Assembly: GCA_036407095.1 (NCBI GenBank) | Contig: DASWZV010000143.1 | Coordinates: forward strand, 310,001 to 374,000 | DNA length: 64,000 nucleotides | From: Gp6-AA40 sp036407095 | Lineage (GTDB): Bacteria; Acidobacteriota; Vicinamibacteria; Vicinamibacterales; UBA2999 | Direction of reading: 5' to 3' | In this document: positions 63,667-64,000 of the stretch, piece after piece | How positions within the stretch are numbered: the stretch's first letter is position 1 | Layout of the letters: each line of letters begins with the position of its first letter | Notes under the pieces: generated by a model | The model's input: the letters and a program-made list of their open reading frames with translations, nothing else | The model's database searches: none | Told to the model about the DNA's origin: nothing | Position numbers and translations under genes: made by a program

Positions 63667-64000
63667 ATGAGCGGTTCCGTCTCAGCGCTCCAGAAAATCG
63701 AATGCCCGGCCTGCGGCGCGCAGGCCGAGTGGAATCCCACGAAGCAGAAGCTCGTGTGCCCGTTCTGCGGGACCGAGTCGCCCTACAAGTTCGATCGCGA
63801 GCAGGGCAAGGTAGTCGAGCTCGATCTCGTCAAGACGCTGCGCGATCTTCCGGACGAGGACCGCGGGTGGCAGACCGAGCGTCGCAGCGTGCAGTGCCAG
63901 TCGTGCCGAGCCGTGATGGTGTTCGATCCGGCGCGCGTCGGTCAGAACTGCGAGTTCTGCGGCTCACCGGCGCTCGTGCCATACGAGGAGATCAAGTCGC
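63667..64000 (+). CDS. TFIIB-type zinc-ribbon protein (partial, runs off the window)
   Basis: From ATG 63667 the frame is open for 111 residues to the end. Two zinc-ribbon knuckle pairs: IECPACGAQAEW with KLVCPFCGTES, and VQCQSCRAVMVF with NCEFCGSPALV. This is the YdjG-like partner often found next to YdjI-type SPFH proteins. The downstream part is missing, so membrane helices expected later cannot be seen. Confidence 0.8.
   Translation, partial: MSGSVSALQKIECPACGAQAEWNPTKQKLVCPFCGTESPYKFDREQGKVVELDLVKTLRDLPDEDRGWQTERRSVQCQSCRAVMVFDPARVGQNCEFCGSPALVPYEEIKS

Overview
This is a 64 kb stretch of a GC-rich Gram-negative bacterial chromosome. The gene repertoire suggests Acidobacteriota, most likely Vicinamibacteria. 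The signs are a DUF1592/DUF1552 pair, a PQQ/cytochrome c dehydrogenase, transmembrane Ser/Thr kinases, NtrC-type activators, Omp85 proteins with many POTRA domains, and a class II ribonucleotide reductase. This placement is inferred from gene content and coding style; no rRNA is present. I see no phage, transposase, CRISPR array or tRNA.

Layout. 1-2660: end of topA, then trmFO and xerC. 2760-7568 (minus): ABC-F ATPase, histidine kinase, NtrC-type regulator. 7799-10670: ECF sigma factor, anti-sigma factor, two exported proteins. 10764-13376: APC permease and a PEGA-domain secreted protein. 13589-15574: hslVU. 15662-19621: exported HELRH protein, GAF-NtrC activator, lipoprotein with fibronectin-like repeats. 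19696-25378: transaldolase-like aldolase and a propionyl-CoA-type carboxylase (beta subunit, split alpha subunit) interrupted by a membrane glycosyltransferase-like gene. 25380-33077: envelope biogenesis block (TamB, BamA with about seven POTRA domains, SurA-like chaperone). 33061-38013: CPBP protease and a second NtrC/kinase pair. 38048-40347 (minus): small Omp85 protein and partner. 40729-43620: B12-dependent ribonucleotide reductase behind a tandem NrdR operator. 43846-51642: TPR protein, gene remnant, matrixin-like protease, and a minus-strand run (ankyrin, cupin, kinase-TPR, receiver-like protein, outer-membrane protein). 51724-56426: DUF1592/DUF1552 pair and rlmA. 56428-61430: zinc-ribbon kinase, DUF2277, esterase, PQQ dehydrogenase. 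61431-62147: non-coding, with a long inverted repeat. 62448-end: SPFH-HTH fusion and a zinc-ribbon protein.

The most striking feature is outside the ordinary genes. More than a dozen transcription-unit boundaries carry elements with one architecture: a left arm of degenerate 7-10 bp tandem units, a short centre, and a right arm that is the reverse complement. The unit differs between sites (GGAATCAG, CACGGAG, GCAAAATGC, GCAGAATGC, CGCAAAACTCG, CTTGGTGC, GCAGAGA). Several arms run into reading frames, where they encode most of two signal peptides, part of a third, an ABC-F linker and probably a XerC loop insertion. A second family, short GGC-TTCA-GCC hairpins next to a GTAGAGC box, encodes the TrmFO C-terminus. 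A second recurring theme is a -10 hexamer only 6-9 nt before the start codon, which suggests leaderless transcription.
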